A stretch of DNA of 21,284 nt from Gudongella sp051744365 (lineage in GTDB: Bacteria; Bacillota; Clostridia; Tissierellales; Tissierellaceae): contig JBNJCX010000030.1 in assembly GCA_051744365.1 (NCBI GenBank), positions 1 through 21,284 on the forward strand, written 5' to 3'. Positions 7,116 to 13,979 of this stretch are shown one piece after another. The stretch's first letter is position 1. Each line of letters begins with the position of its first letter. A program made the translations under genes and the position numbers. The notes beneath the pieces were generated by a model. That model ran no database searches. It worked only from the letters and a program-made list of their open reading frames with translations, and was not told the origin of the DNA.

Positions 7116-8472
7116 CCACATTTCCTATCATATACAGGTCACTCTCCCTATAATCCTCGAACTCATCATTAAGTATCCTCTCAAATCCATCCAGAGAATC
7201 CTCCAATTCTACAAACCTGCCTTTCATTCCGGTGAATTGTTCTGTGGTAAAAAATGGCTGTGTCAAGAATCTCTGCAGCTTCCTTGCCCTAAGGACCGTA
7301 TCCCTGTTCTCCTTTGAAAGCTCCTCTATTCCAAGCATTGCTATTACATCCTTAAGCTCGTCATAGACTGCAAGATTTCTTTTTATCTCCTGGGCGATAT
7401 CATAATGTCTTTCTCCTACGATTCTCTTATTCAGCATCTTTGATGTGGTATTCAGAGGGTCAATGGCAGGATACAATCCTTCACTGGCTTTCTTTCTGGA
7501 CAGGATAATTGAGGCTGACAAGTGAGAAAATATATGAGTTGCCGATGGGTCGGTAAAGTCATCTGCAGGTACATAAACAGCCTGAATTGATGTTATTGAG
7601 TTTGTTTTGGTACTTGAAATCCTTTCCTGGAGCTCTGAAAGTTCACTAGAAAGTGTTGGCTGATACCCGACCCTTGAGGGCATTTTGCCCATAAGTCCAG
7701 AAACCTCAGACCCTGCCTGGATAAACCTAAAAATATTGTCGATTAATAGCAGAACATCCTTTTTCTCAACATCCCTTAAATATTCCGACATTGTCAATGC
7801 AGCATGACCAACGCGAAATCTGGCTCCAGGAGGTTCATTCATCTGGGCAAATATAAGAATTGCATTTTCAATTACACCCGTTTCCCTCATTTCCCGGTAT
7901 AGCTCCTCTGCCTCCCTGGACCTTTCACCAATTCCACAAAATACGCTATAGCCCTTGCTCTTCTTGGCAGTGTTGTTTATTAGTTCAGTAATAAGTACAG
8001 ACTTCCCTACTCCAGCACCACCAAAAAGTCCCGCCTTTTCACCCTTGGGTAATGGTGCCAGCACATCGATTGCCTTTATTCCCGTAAGGAATATTTCATC
8101 TGAGGTACTCCTTTGTGAAAATGATACCGGGTCTTGATGAATGGATCTTAAAATAGTATCTTCTTTTTTTTCTGGATCAATCAGATTATTGCCGAATACA
8201 TCATATAAGTTGCCCAGTGTCTGTTTTCCAACAGGAATCATCAGATGGTCTCCCGTATCCCAGACGGGATCCCTCCGGGCAAGCCCAGCTGTAAATGTCA
8301 GAGCAATAAGCTTGACAGTTGTCGCATCAACATGGGAACTGACTTCAAAAACAATCTCATTATTATCTCCTGCCATGATTTTATTGTTGATTCCAGGAAG
8401 CTTGTCCTCAAAGACAGCCTCCACAACGCTACCTCTAATTGTCTTTACATATCCTTCATTCATGCTCGGCAA
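7081..8472 (-). CDS. atpD: N-type ATPase F1 beta (catalytic) subunit
   Basis: This is the catalytic subunit of the F1 head. The P-loop is GGAGVGKS (residues 151-158 from the chosen start), with Ser in place of the usual Thr. Other landmarks are the catalytic-Glu segment GIGERSREAEELY, Walker B LLLIDNIFRF, MPSRVGYQPTLSSEL, and TDPSATHIFSHLSASIILSR. The last differs from the housekeeping FAHLDATTVLSR and fits the N-type clade. The DELSEED loop is IEELSKEN here. The start is TTG 8472, four bases after GAGGTGAT, an eight-base match to the 16S rRNA tail; GTG 8481 overlaps that SD and is rejected. It is the first ATPase gene, about 48 bases behind the dehydrogenase, with no terminator between them. 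Confidence 0.96.
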   Translation of the reverse strand: MPSMNEGYVKTIRGSVVEAVFEDKLPGINNKIMAGDNNEIVFEVSSHVDATTVKLIALTFTAGLARRDPVWDTGDHLMIPVGKQTLGNLYDVFGNNLIDPEKKEDTILRSIHQDPVSFSQRSTSDEIFLTGIKAIDVLAPLPKGEKAGLFGGAGVGKSVLITELINNTAKKSKGYSVFCGIGERSREAEELYREMRETGVIENAILIFAQMNEPPGARFRVGHAALTMSEYLRDVEKKDVLLLIDNIFRFIQAGSEVSGLMGKMPSRVGYQPTLSSELSELQERISSTKTNSITSIQAVYVPADDFTDPSATHIFSHLSASIILSRKKASEGLYPAIDPLNTTSKMLNKRIVGERHYDIAQEIKRNLAVYDELKDVIAMLGIEELSKENRDTVLRARKLQRFLTQPFFTTEQFTGMKGRFVELEDSLDGFERILNDEFEDYRESDLYMIGNVDEADERRNNNS

Positions 8473-8519
8473 CCGAATCACCTCATTTCGATGTATGCTT
8501 ATTCCTTACCCAAATAAAA

Positions 8520-9632
8520 TCACTTTATCTCAAAAGAGAATTTAAAATCCAAACCTAGGCTATCCCTTACCTTAATCAGGTCCTTCTGCACACCTTCATT
8601 TACAGGAACTCCTTCTTTCTCCAGCTCCAAAGACTTTAGATACTCCTTCTCCCCAGCTGTATAAATCCTTTCCTCCCCGGGGGATACCTTGGAACCTCTA
8701 ATCTCCCTTAAGATATTGCCAGTTGTCCTCTTAAAGCTTTCAGCACCCATAAAGGCTTCTGTATCGATGGCAACGAAAAAGTGGCCCAGAGGATATGGTA
8801 TCTTCTCCCCCTTTTCGCCGATTCCTGAAAGCATCCTCAAATAGCTTCCAGCCTGTAGCGCAGCTGATAGTGTCTCAACTACAGTGGCATAGCCGTAGCC
8901 CTTGTGGCCTCCCATTTCCTCACCTATTCCTCCAAGAGGTGCAAATGCGGCCTCCCCTGACAAAAGGTCCTTCAAAATCTTCTTACTGTCAGTCATGGCC
9001 GAGCCGTCGCTTCCAATTACCATCCCTGCAGGAGTATCCTTGCCCATCCGGGCATAGTATTCAATCCTTCCCCTCTGGGTTATGCTTGTTGCACAGTCAA
9101 GGACAAATGGAAAGTGCTCATCAGTGGGCATCCCAAAGGTAAGGGGATTTGTACCAAGCATATTCTCTACACCGAAGGTTGGAGCTATTGATGGTCTTGC
9201 GTTGGTACCGGTGATGCCGATCATATCCTCCTCAGTGGCCATTGTCGCATAATATCCTGCTATCCCGTAGTGGGTGGAGTTTCTAACTGCAACCATACCC
9301 ATACCATACTTCCTGGCCTTTTCAATTGCCAGCTTCATGGCTTTGTATGAAACAACCATTCCCATGCCGTTGTGACCGTCAACAACAGCAGTGGTCGGGG
9401 TTTCCCTGACAATCTCCCATTCTGTCACGGGATTGAGGATTCCCTCATTGATCCTGTCGATGTAAATGGGCTTAAAGCGGTTTACACCATGGCTCTCTAT
9501 CCCCCTCCTGTCGCTTTCCATTAGGATTTCAGCACAGATCAGGGCATCCTCCCTGGGAACCCCTACCTTTTCAAAAGCAGCTACCATAAAGTCACCAATC
9601 AATTCCCACGATACATAAGTCTTCTTGTCCAT
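8520..9632 (-). CDS. Ldh_2-family NAD(P)-dependent malate/L-lactate-type dehydrogenase
   Basis: This is a cytoplasmic NAD(P)H-dependent 2-hydroxy-acid dehydrogenase of the Ldh_2 family (370 aa), which includes malate, L-sulfolactate, 2,3-diketogulonate and ureidoglycolate dehydrogenases and is not related to classical MDH/LDH. Family landmarks are SDRRGIESHGVNRF (His48), the active-site STHYGIAGYY (His121), TNARPSIAPTFGVENMLGTNPL, LDCATSITQRGRIEYY and the nucleotide-site GGHKGYG (241-247). The exact substrate cannot be read from the sequence. ATG 9632 follows AAGGAGGGAGACT, a strong SD. It is very likely the first gene of the transcription unit with the N-ATPase: 47 bases to atpD, same strand, no hairpin between. 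Confidence 0.92.
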   Translation of the reverse strand: MDKKTYVSWELIGDFMVAAFEKVGVPREDALICAEILMESDRRGIESHGVNRFKPIYIDRINEGILNPVTEWEIVRETPTTAVVDGHNGMGMVVSYKAMKLAIEKARKYGMGMVAVRNSTHYGIAGYYATMATEEDMIGITGTNARPSIAPTFGVENMLGTNPLTFGMPTDEHFPFVLDCATSITQRGRIEYYARMGKDTPAGMVIGSDGSAMTDSKKILKDLLSGEAAFAPLGGIGEEMGGHKGYGYATVVETLSAALQAGSYLRMLSGIGEKGEKIPYPLGHFFVAIDTEAFMGAESFKRTTGNILREIRGSKVSPGEERIYTAGEKEYLKSLELEKEGVPVNEGVQKDLIKVRDSLGLDFKFSFEIK

Positions 9633-9948
9633 AGTCTCCCTCCTTAATCACCTGATAGCTCTCTTCTTATCGCTCAAGTCCCCATCAATTTAAAACAAAA
9701 AGAACCGCCCTACTGTTTTATTCTGTAAATCTCATCCATGCCCGTTCTCCTTTACATATCCCCCGAAAATCCAGATGAGCATCCTTTAAGGTTTAAATCC
9801 TGGTTTGTTGATTTTCTTTAATTGAAATCCTGCTGCCCCAGTTTCTCATCTTTATGAGTTTATACCCTTTACTTCGCTGCAGCTATACTGTTATTCATAT
9901 TTTGCTTGATTTTTACTAAAAACAACTAAAAACATGGGATTTTAGGGT
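9633..9948. other. Intergenic region between divergent dehydrogenase and thiamine operons
   Basis: This stretch of about 315 bases has no convincing gene. It must hold the minus-strand promoter for the dehydrogenase/ATPase unit, but I found no pair of boxes good enough to call. It contains the first copy of the GAACCG repeat (9693-9727) and a nine-codon minus-strand reading frame (9739-9710) behind AAAGGAG that runs into that repeat. The latter looks like eroded element sequence. Confidence 0.6.
9693..9727 (-). repeat. Dispersed GGTTCTTTTTGTTT-type repeat, copy 1
   Basis: Read on the minus strand: TACAGAATAAAACAG, then TAGGGCGG and GGTTCTTTTTGTTT. It matches copy 3 (21183-21220) along the whole length apart from a few substitutions and two single-base gaps, and matches copy 2 over its core. 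It lies 60 bases upstream of the dehydrogenase start. Confidence 0.75.
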
Positions 9949-9977
9949 TTGACACCCTGTTCAACATCTGATATATT
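9949..9977 (+). promoter_or_regulatory. Sigma-A type promoter of the thiamine operon
   Basis: A perfect -35 box TTGACA (9949-9954) and a -10 box TATATT (9972-9977) are separated by 17 bases. Transcription would begin near 9984, about 15-20 bases before the TPP aptamer. Confidence 0.85.
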
Positions 9978-9998
9978 AATGTTAAGTTAATATTACAA

Positions 9999-10094
9999 TT
10001 GTACTAGGGGAGCTGGGAAGGCCAGTTGAAAGTGAAACCCGCAAGTTTCTTACCCTTATACCTGATCTGGATAATACCAGCGTAGGGAAGTAAC
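9999..10094 (+). promoter_or_regulatory. TPP riboswitch (THI box) aptamer
   Basis: The conserved core is present in order: GGGGAGC (10007-10013), a TTGAAA variant of CTGAGA (10026-10031), ACCC (10052-10055), ACCTGATCTGGATAATACCA (10060-10079) and CGTAGGGAA (10081-10089). Paired elements are visible: CTGG/CCAG (10013-10025), GAAAC/GTTTC (10034-10049), and CTGG/CCAG (10067-10080). A weak closing stem pairs TACT (10002-10005) with AGTA (10089-10092). The aptamer binds thiamine pyrophosphate and precedes five thiamine salvage genes, so the expected response is to switch them off when TPP is plentiful. Confidence 0.96.
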
Positions 10095-10108
10095 ATACTG
10101 CATATAAT

Positions 10109-10135
10109 GCATATTTCCGGCGCAAGGAGATATGC
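10109..10135 (+). promoter_or_regulatory. Spacer hairpin in the riboswitch expression platform
   Basis: GCATATTTCC pairs with GGAGATATGC (10 bp, one G-U) around the loop GGCGCAA. An alternative pairing of GCAAGG (10122-10127) with CCTTGC (10146-10151) would break it. It sits between aptamer and terminator and may bring distant strands together. Confidence 0.55.
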
Positions 10136-10161
10136 TTTTATTTTACCTTGCAGACACTTAG

Positions 10162-10196
10162 CCTCCTAGTACAAAATAGTACAAGGAGGTTTTTTT
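10162..10196 (+). terminator. Attenuator hairpin of the TPP riboswitch, containing the thiW SD
   Basis: CCTCCTAGTAC (10162-10172) pairs with GTACAAGGAGG (10179-10189), 10 bp with one A-A mismatch and a six-base loop, followed by seven T (10190-10196) and then directly by the thiW ATG. The 3' arm is also the SD (AAGGAGG), so the folded hairpin would both end transcription and hide the ribosome site. The 5' arm is also complementary to 9999-10010 in the aptamer, giving a 12-bp antiterminator. Confidence 0.85.
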
Positions 10197-10685
10197 ATGG
10201 GCACAAAGAGAATCGTATTAAGTGGATTACTGGTATCAATCGGTACGCTGGCTAGCCACATAGTCGTGATTCCCGTTGGCGTCGCCAAATGTTACCCCCT
10301 GCAGCACACAATAAACGTTATAAGTGCTATCCTGCTGGGACCTGGCTATGCTGTTGCAAATGCCTTTCTCATTTCACTATTGAGAAACATATTGGGAGTC
10401 GGGTCAATACTTGCATTCCCAGGAAGTATCTTCGGGGCAATGCTTGCGGGAATTGCCTACAGACACTTTAGAAAATCCTATGCAGCCGGTATCGGTGAAG
10501 TAATCGGCACAGGACTGGTTGGAAGTCTCGCTGCATTTCCCCTGTCAAAGTTCCTTTTAGGCTCTGAAACAGGTGCATTCTTCTTTATTCCGCCGTTTAT
10601 CATTTCAAGTGTCGGCGGAGCGGTTCTTGGAATCTTTGTAGTCAGGTCACTGAAAAGACTAATGAGGGAGGTAATATTAAAATGA
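10197..10685 (+). CDS. thiW: ThiW, predicted thiazole-specific ECF transporter S component
   Basis: This is an integral membrane substrate-binding component of an energy-coupling-factor transporter (162 aa). By regulon-based prediction ThiW takes up the thiazole moiety of thiamine (hydroxyethylthiazole). Five to six hydrophobic segments are visible. Recognisable pieces are the N-terminal segment LSGLLVSIGTLASHIVVIPVGVAKCYPLQH, then NVISAILLGPGYAVANAFLISLLRN and FPGSIFGAMLAGIAY. No EcfA or EcfT gene is nearby, so it must use a shared module encoded elsewhere. It is the first gene behind the TPP riboswitch. Its SD AAGGAGG is the 3' arm of the attenuator, and the seven-T tract forms the SD-to-ATG spacer. 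It overlaps thiD by four bases (ATGA). Confidence 0.92.
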   Translation: MGTKRIVLSGLLVSIGTLASHIVVIPVGVAKCYPLQHTINVISAILLGPGYAVANAFLISLLRNILGVGSILAFPGSIFGAMLAGIAYRHFRKSYAAGIGEVIGTGLVGSLAAFPLSKFLLGSETGAFFFIPPFIISSVGGAVLGIFVVRSLKRLMREVILK

Positions 10686-11485
10686 AAAAGGTATTGACCA
10701 TTGCCGGAAGCGATTCATCTGGAGGCGCCGGAATACAGGGGGATCTAAAGGCATTTGCAGCAAATGGAACATTCGGCATGAGTGTAATAACGGCAATTAC
10801 AGCCCAGAATACACAGGGAGTCTTTCTTGTACATGATATACCAAGGGAGGCAATAGAAGCACAGATCAAGGTATTGTTTGAAGACATAGAAATAGATGGA
10901 ATCAAGATAGGCATGGTATCCATTCCTGAAACAATAGAAATGATAGCTGAGTCTCTAAAGAGTTACAAATTACCTAAGATTGTACTAGATCCCGTCATGG
11001 TATCCAAAAGCGGCTCAAACCTTCTTCAGCCTGATGCCGTCCATGCTCTGAAAAAACATCTTGTTCCCATGGCATACCTTATCACTCCCAACATCCCTGA
11101 GGCAGAAGTCCTGACGGGGTTGAAGATAAAGGGCGAAGAAGAAATGATGGAGGCAACCAAAAGGCTTATGGATCTTGGATGTGAAAATGTACTCCTGAAG
11201 GGAGGACACCTAGATGGCCCTGCAGTTGATATCCTCTATGATGGCAAGGAAATCAAAAGGTTTGAGGTGGACAGGATAGCCTCCAACAACACCCACGGCA
11301 CTGGCTGTGCTCTTTCCTCAGCTATATGTTCCAACCTGGCCAAGGAGAGTAATCTCCAATTAGCTGTTGAGAAAGGCAAATTCTACGTTTACGAAAGCAT
11401 CAAGCAGGGCTTTCCCATAGGAAAAGGTGTGGGAGCGTTGAACCATTTCCACAATTTCTATGGAGGGGGGAACCACAATGAATAA
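10682..11485 (+). CDS. thiD: Hydroxymethylpyrimidine/phosphomethylpyrimidine kinase
   Basis: This cytoplasmic kinase phosphorylates HMP to HMP-P and then to HMP-PP, the pyrimidine precursor of thiamine phosphate. It is 267 aa, normal for ThiD of the ribokinase fold. Motifs are AGSDSSGGAGIQGDLK (8-23), ITAQNTQGV (39-47), DPVMVSKSG (103-111), TPNIPEAEVL (135-144), LLKGGH (171-176) and the anion hole with catalytic Cys, THGTGCALSSAI (204-215; Cys209). It uses the HMP brought in by CytX, encoded next. It starts within the last codons of thiW (ATGA overlap) and ends eight bases inside the cytX start. Confidence 0.95.
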   Translation: MKKVLTIAGSDSSGGAGIQGDLKAFAANGTFGMSVITAITAQNTQGVFLVHDIPREAIEAQIKVLFEDIEIDGIKIGMVSIPETIEMIAESLKSYKLPKIVLDPVMVSKSGSNLLQPDAVHALKKHLVPMAYLITPNIPEAEVLTGLKIKGEEEMMEATKRLMDLGCENVLLKGGHLDGPAVDILYDGKEIKRFEVDRIASNNTHGTGCALSSAICSNLAKESNLQLAVEKGKFYVYESIKQGFPIGKGVGALNHFHNFYGGGNHNE

Positions 11486-12677
11486 ATTCAGCGGATTAAA
11501 CCTTACAGCCCTTTGGTTTGGAGCTGCAATTTCAGTAGCAGAAATAATGACCGGAGGCTTGCTTGCACCTTTGGGATTTAAACTGGGTCTTTTAGTAATC
11601 ATAATCGGTCATATCATCGGTGGTCTTGTAATGGTGGCTGCAGGCAATATCGGATATGAGAAGAAGCTTGCAAGCATGGAAACCACCGAACTGACCTTCG
11701 GCAAGTACGGAAAGACCTTGTTCTCATTTCTCAATGCAACCCAATTGGTAGGTTGGACAGTCATCATGCTTATATCAGGTGGTGCTGCAACCTCAGTACT
11801 GACCCAGAATATTTTCTCATTTGGAAACAAATCCACATGGATCATAGTCCTGGGTGTACTTATAGCCTTATGGCTATACGTGGGTAAAGGCTTGTGGAAA
11901 GCAGGGAATATAGTAATCGGAATATCAATGCTTGCCATAACAATTATCCTTATTAATATCGGACTTGGAACTGAAGGAATCACCTCAATGCCCAATCTCA
12001 ATACCATTTCCATAGGTCTTGGAATTGAGCTGACAATAGTAATGCCAATATCCTGGGTCCCCCTGGTAGCAGACTACACAAGAGACAGTAAAAGTAAATT
12101 AGGTGGTAATCTAGGTACATTTATCGGATACTTTGTGGGAAGCTCCCTGATGTACTTTGTAGGCCTTATTGCAGCACTGGGATTCCAAAGTACGGATATC
12201 GGCTCAATACTGTTTGCACAGGGCTATGGTCTGGTGGGAGTGATAATCATAATGCTCTCAACAATCTCCACAACATATCTGGATGCCTTCAGTGCGGGAC
12301 TTTCAATAAAAAACCTTATACCCGACTTTTCCGAAAAACATCTTGGCACAGCAATCGTGGTAATCTCAACATTGATAGCATTGACCTTTCCAATGACAGC
12401 CTACGAAAGCTTTCTTCTTTGGATAGGTGCTCTGTTTGTACCTTTGTTTGCCATCCTGATTACTGATTACTACATCCTTAAAGCTCAGATTAAATCAGAT
12501 ATTCTTGCTCTTTGCATCTGGCTCATGGGAGTAGCTGTCTATAGGATATTTGTAAATGTAGATTTGTCCATAGGCACCACTCTCCCTGTAATGGCCATTA
12601 TTTCACTGATATACTATGCTTTATCGAAAGGAATGGTAAGATGGAAACTAAAAAAATCCCAGTCCTCCACCATATAA
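11478..12677 (+). CDS. cytX: CytX, predicted hydroxymethylpyrimidine permease (NCS1 family)
   Basis: This polytopic permease (399 aa, about 11-12 membrane segments) is of the nucleobase:cation symporter-1 family. The N-terminal LTALWFGAAISVAEIMTGGLLAPLG and the GLGIELTIVMPISWVPLVADYTRDSKSK segment (W..L..DYTR is the NCS1 hallmark) are clear. CytX is a predicted HMP transporter because it recurs in TPP-riboswitch operons, as here. The start is ATG 11478 behind GGAGGGGGG; an ATG at 11460 is in frame but overlaps that SD. It lies between thiD, which would phosphorylate the imported HMP, and thiM. The end overlaps thiM by 37 bases. Confidence 0.93.
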   Translation: MNKFSGLNLTALWFGAAISVAEIMTGGLLAPLGFKLGLLVIIIGHIIGGLVMVAAGNIGYEKKLASMETTELTFGKYGKTLFSFLNATQLVGWTVIMLISGGAATSVLTQNIFSFGNKSTWIIVLGVLIALWLYVGKGLWKAGNIVIGISMLAITIILINIGLGTEGITSMPNLNTISIGLGIELTIVMPISWVPLVADYTRDSKSKLGGNLGTFIGYFVGSSLMYFVGLIAALGFQSTDIGSILFAQGYGLVGVIIIMLSTISTTYLDAFSAGLSIKNLIPDFSEKHLGTAIVVISTLIALTFPMTAYESFLLWIGALFVPLFAILITDYYILKAQIKSDILALCIWLMGVAVYRIFVNVDLSIGTTLPVMAIISLIYYALSKGMVRWKLKKSQSSTI

Positions 12678-13339
12678 CTAACGCAGTGGCCTCAAATCTG
12701 CAGGCACAGGTTACAGAACTTATGAGACTGACGCCGATAATGGGAAACAGCAGTCTGGATGCCCATGAAATAGCTCATATATCATCGGGATTGGTATTGA
12801 ACTTGGGTATGCCAAATCCCGACAAGCTTGTAGCAATAAAAAAGACAGTGCCAGTATATGAAAAATACGACAAACCCATTGTACTTGATCCGGTGGGAAT
12901 ATCCATGTCAGACACAAGGCTTAAGATAGCATTGGATATTCTTGAAAACAGGAAAATTACAGTTGTAAAAGGCAATTTAAAGGAGATGCAAACCCTGATA
13001 CAAAATCATCCTAAAGAACGCTTCTCAGAAGAGTTCAATGCTGTGTTGGTAACAACAGGAAAGATCATAAATGTTAAAAAGGGTAGCAGGGAAGAAAACA
13101 TCCAAATGCCGGAAAGCAAAATCCACAGGCTCCCAGGTACGGGATGCATACTGGCGACCTTGATAGGCTGCCTTATCCTAAAAGAGCTGGACCCCTATCA
13201 TGCCTGCGTCCATGCCTCCCGTATGATGGCAACAGCTGCAGAAAAAATCCGTCCGAATCTTCCCTACGGAAAGATTCAGGAAATATTATTAAACGAGCTG
13301 GAGGTTCTTTCAAATGAAAATCTATCTGATTACAAGTGA
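12641..13339 (+). CDS. thiM: Hydroxyethylthiazole kinase, short divergent form
   Basis: This kinase makes thiazole phosphate (HET-P) from salvaged hydroxyethylthiazole. It is 232 aa against about 260-270 for typical ThiM. Recognised motifs are HHITNAVASN (10-19), GLVLNLG (50-56), VLDPVGIS (81-88), VVKGNLKEM (108-116), VLVTTGK (135-141) and PGTGC with catalytic Cys169. Most of the missing length lies between KGN and VTTG, where the usual GVDS-containing loop is shortened to about 25 residues. PGTGC replaces the usual TGTGC. It may still be active, as the core phosphate-binding and Cys elements remain. ATG 12641 lies in the last codons of cytX with AAGGAA upstream. It overlaps thiE by 26 bases. 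Confidence 0.9.
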   Translation: METKKIPVLHHITNAVASNLQAQVTELMRLTPIMGNSSLDAHEIAHISSGLVLNLGMPNPDKLVAIKKTVPVYEKYDKPIVLDPVGISMSDTRLKIALDILENRKITVVKGNLKEMQTLIQNHPKERFSEEFNAVLVTTGKIINVKKGSREENIQMPESKIHRLPGTGCILATLIGCLILKELDPYHACVHASRMMATAAEKIRPNLPYGKIQEILLNELEVLSNENLSDYK

Positions 13340-13910
13340 TATGAAGAATGAAAAAGCATGGCTTGAGAAAATAGAACGAATTCTTAAAGCAGGAGTGGAT
13401 TATATCCAATACAGGGACAAATCGAACACCACGGCTGTAATATATGAAGTCTCAAAAAAACTAAAGAACCTTAGCGACAAGTACAACACCCCGCTTATTA
13501 TAAACAACAGGTTGGATATATGCATGGCAGTGGATGCTGACGGAGTGCACCTTGGCAATGATGACCTGCCATTGGAGGCAGCAAGAAAAATTCTCGGCCC
13601 TGATAAAATAATTGGCGCTTCTGCAAGAACTGTCGAGATCGCACAAAAAAAAGAAAATAACAGAGCCGACTACCTTGGATCAGGAGCAGTTTTTCAGACA
13701 AACACCAAAAAGGATGCACAGCTTATAACCCTGACTGAACTAAGCAGGATTGTGTCCAGCACCAATAAGCCTGTCTTCGCTATAGGTGGTATAAACTCAG
13801 AAAATATAGACAAGCTGAAAAGCACAGGAGTCCAAGGAGTATGTCTATCCGAGGGATTAATGGACAGTCCAAACCCGGAAGAATTGATAGAAAAAATACG
13901 AAATATGTAA
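13314..13910 (+). CDS. thiE: Thiamine-phosphate synthase
   Basis: This enzyme joins HMP-PP and HET-P to thiamine phosphate, the last step of the salvage route in this operon. It is a TIM-barrel protein of 198 aa, slightly short for the family. Motifs are VDYIQYRDK (28-36, for VxxIQLRxK), PLIINNRLDICMAVDADGVHLGNDDLP (pyrophosphate and Mg site, about 60-86), IIGASARTVEIA, the ADYLGSGAVFQTNTKKDA loop (for GPvFpTxTKxDA) and FAIGGINSENI. The ATG lies 26 bases inside thiM behind GGAGG, so translation is probably coupled. It is the last gene of the operon, before a long hairpin. Confidence 0.95.
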   Translation: MKIYLITSDMKNEKAWLEKIERILKAGVDYIQYRDKSNTTAVIYEVSKKLKNLSDKYNTPLIINNRLDICMAVDADGVHLGNDDLPLEAARKILGPDKIIGASARTVEIAQKKENNRADYLGSGAVFQTNTKKDAQLITLTELSRIVSSTNKPVFAIGGINSENIDKLKSTGVQGVCLSEGLMDSPNPEELIEKIRNM

Positions 13911-13914
13911 ACAA

Positions 13915-13975
13915 AAGAATGCACTTCACAAAGGGAGCTTTCACATTTTCAGCTCACTTTGTTCAGTGCATTCTT
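13915..13975. terminator. Long bidirectional hairpin between convergent thi and copper operons
   Basis: AGAATGCACT (13916-13925) pairs perfectly with AGTGCATTCT (13965-13974). Inside it, ACAAAG pairs with CTTTGT and GAGCT with AGCTC, with small interior mismatches and an 11-base loop. On the minus strand the stem is followed by TTTTGTTT, so it fits best as the terminator of the copper operon. On the plus strand the T tail is weak. Confidence 0.85.
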
Positions 13976-13979
13976 AAAT

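Noticed and set aside
2030..8472. Search for a separate delta (atpH) or atpI gene in the ATPase operon
   Set aside because: Every gap between genes is too short; only the delta-like tail of AtpF and the AtpQ protein could fill these roles.
9710..9739. Nine-codon minus-strand ORF (MDEIYRIKQ) with AAAGGAG upstream
   Set aside because: Too short to support as a gene and it runs into repeat copy 1; its 3' bases align with the end of the partial gene at 21209, so it is read as eroded element sequence.
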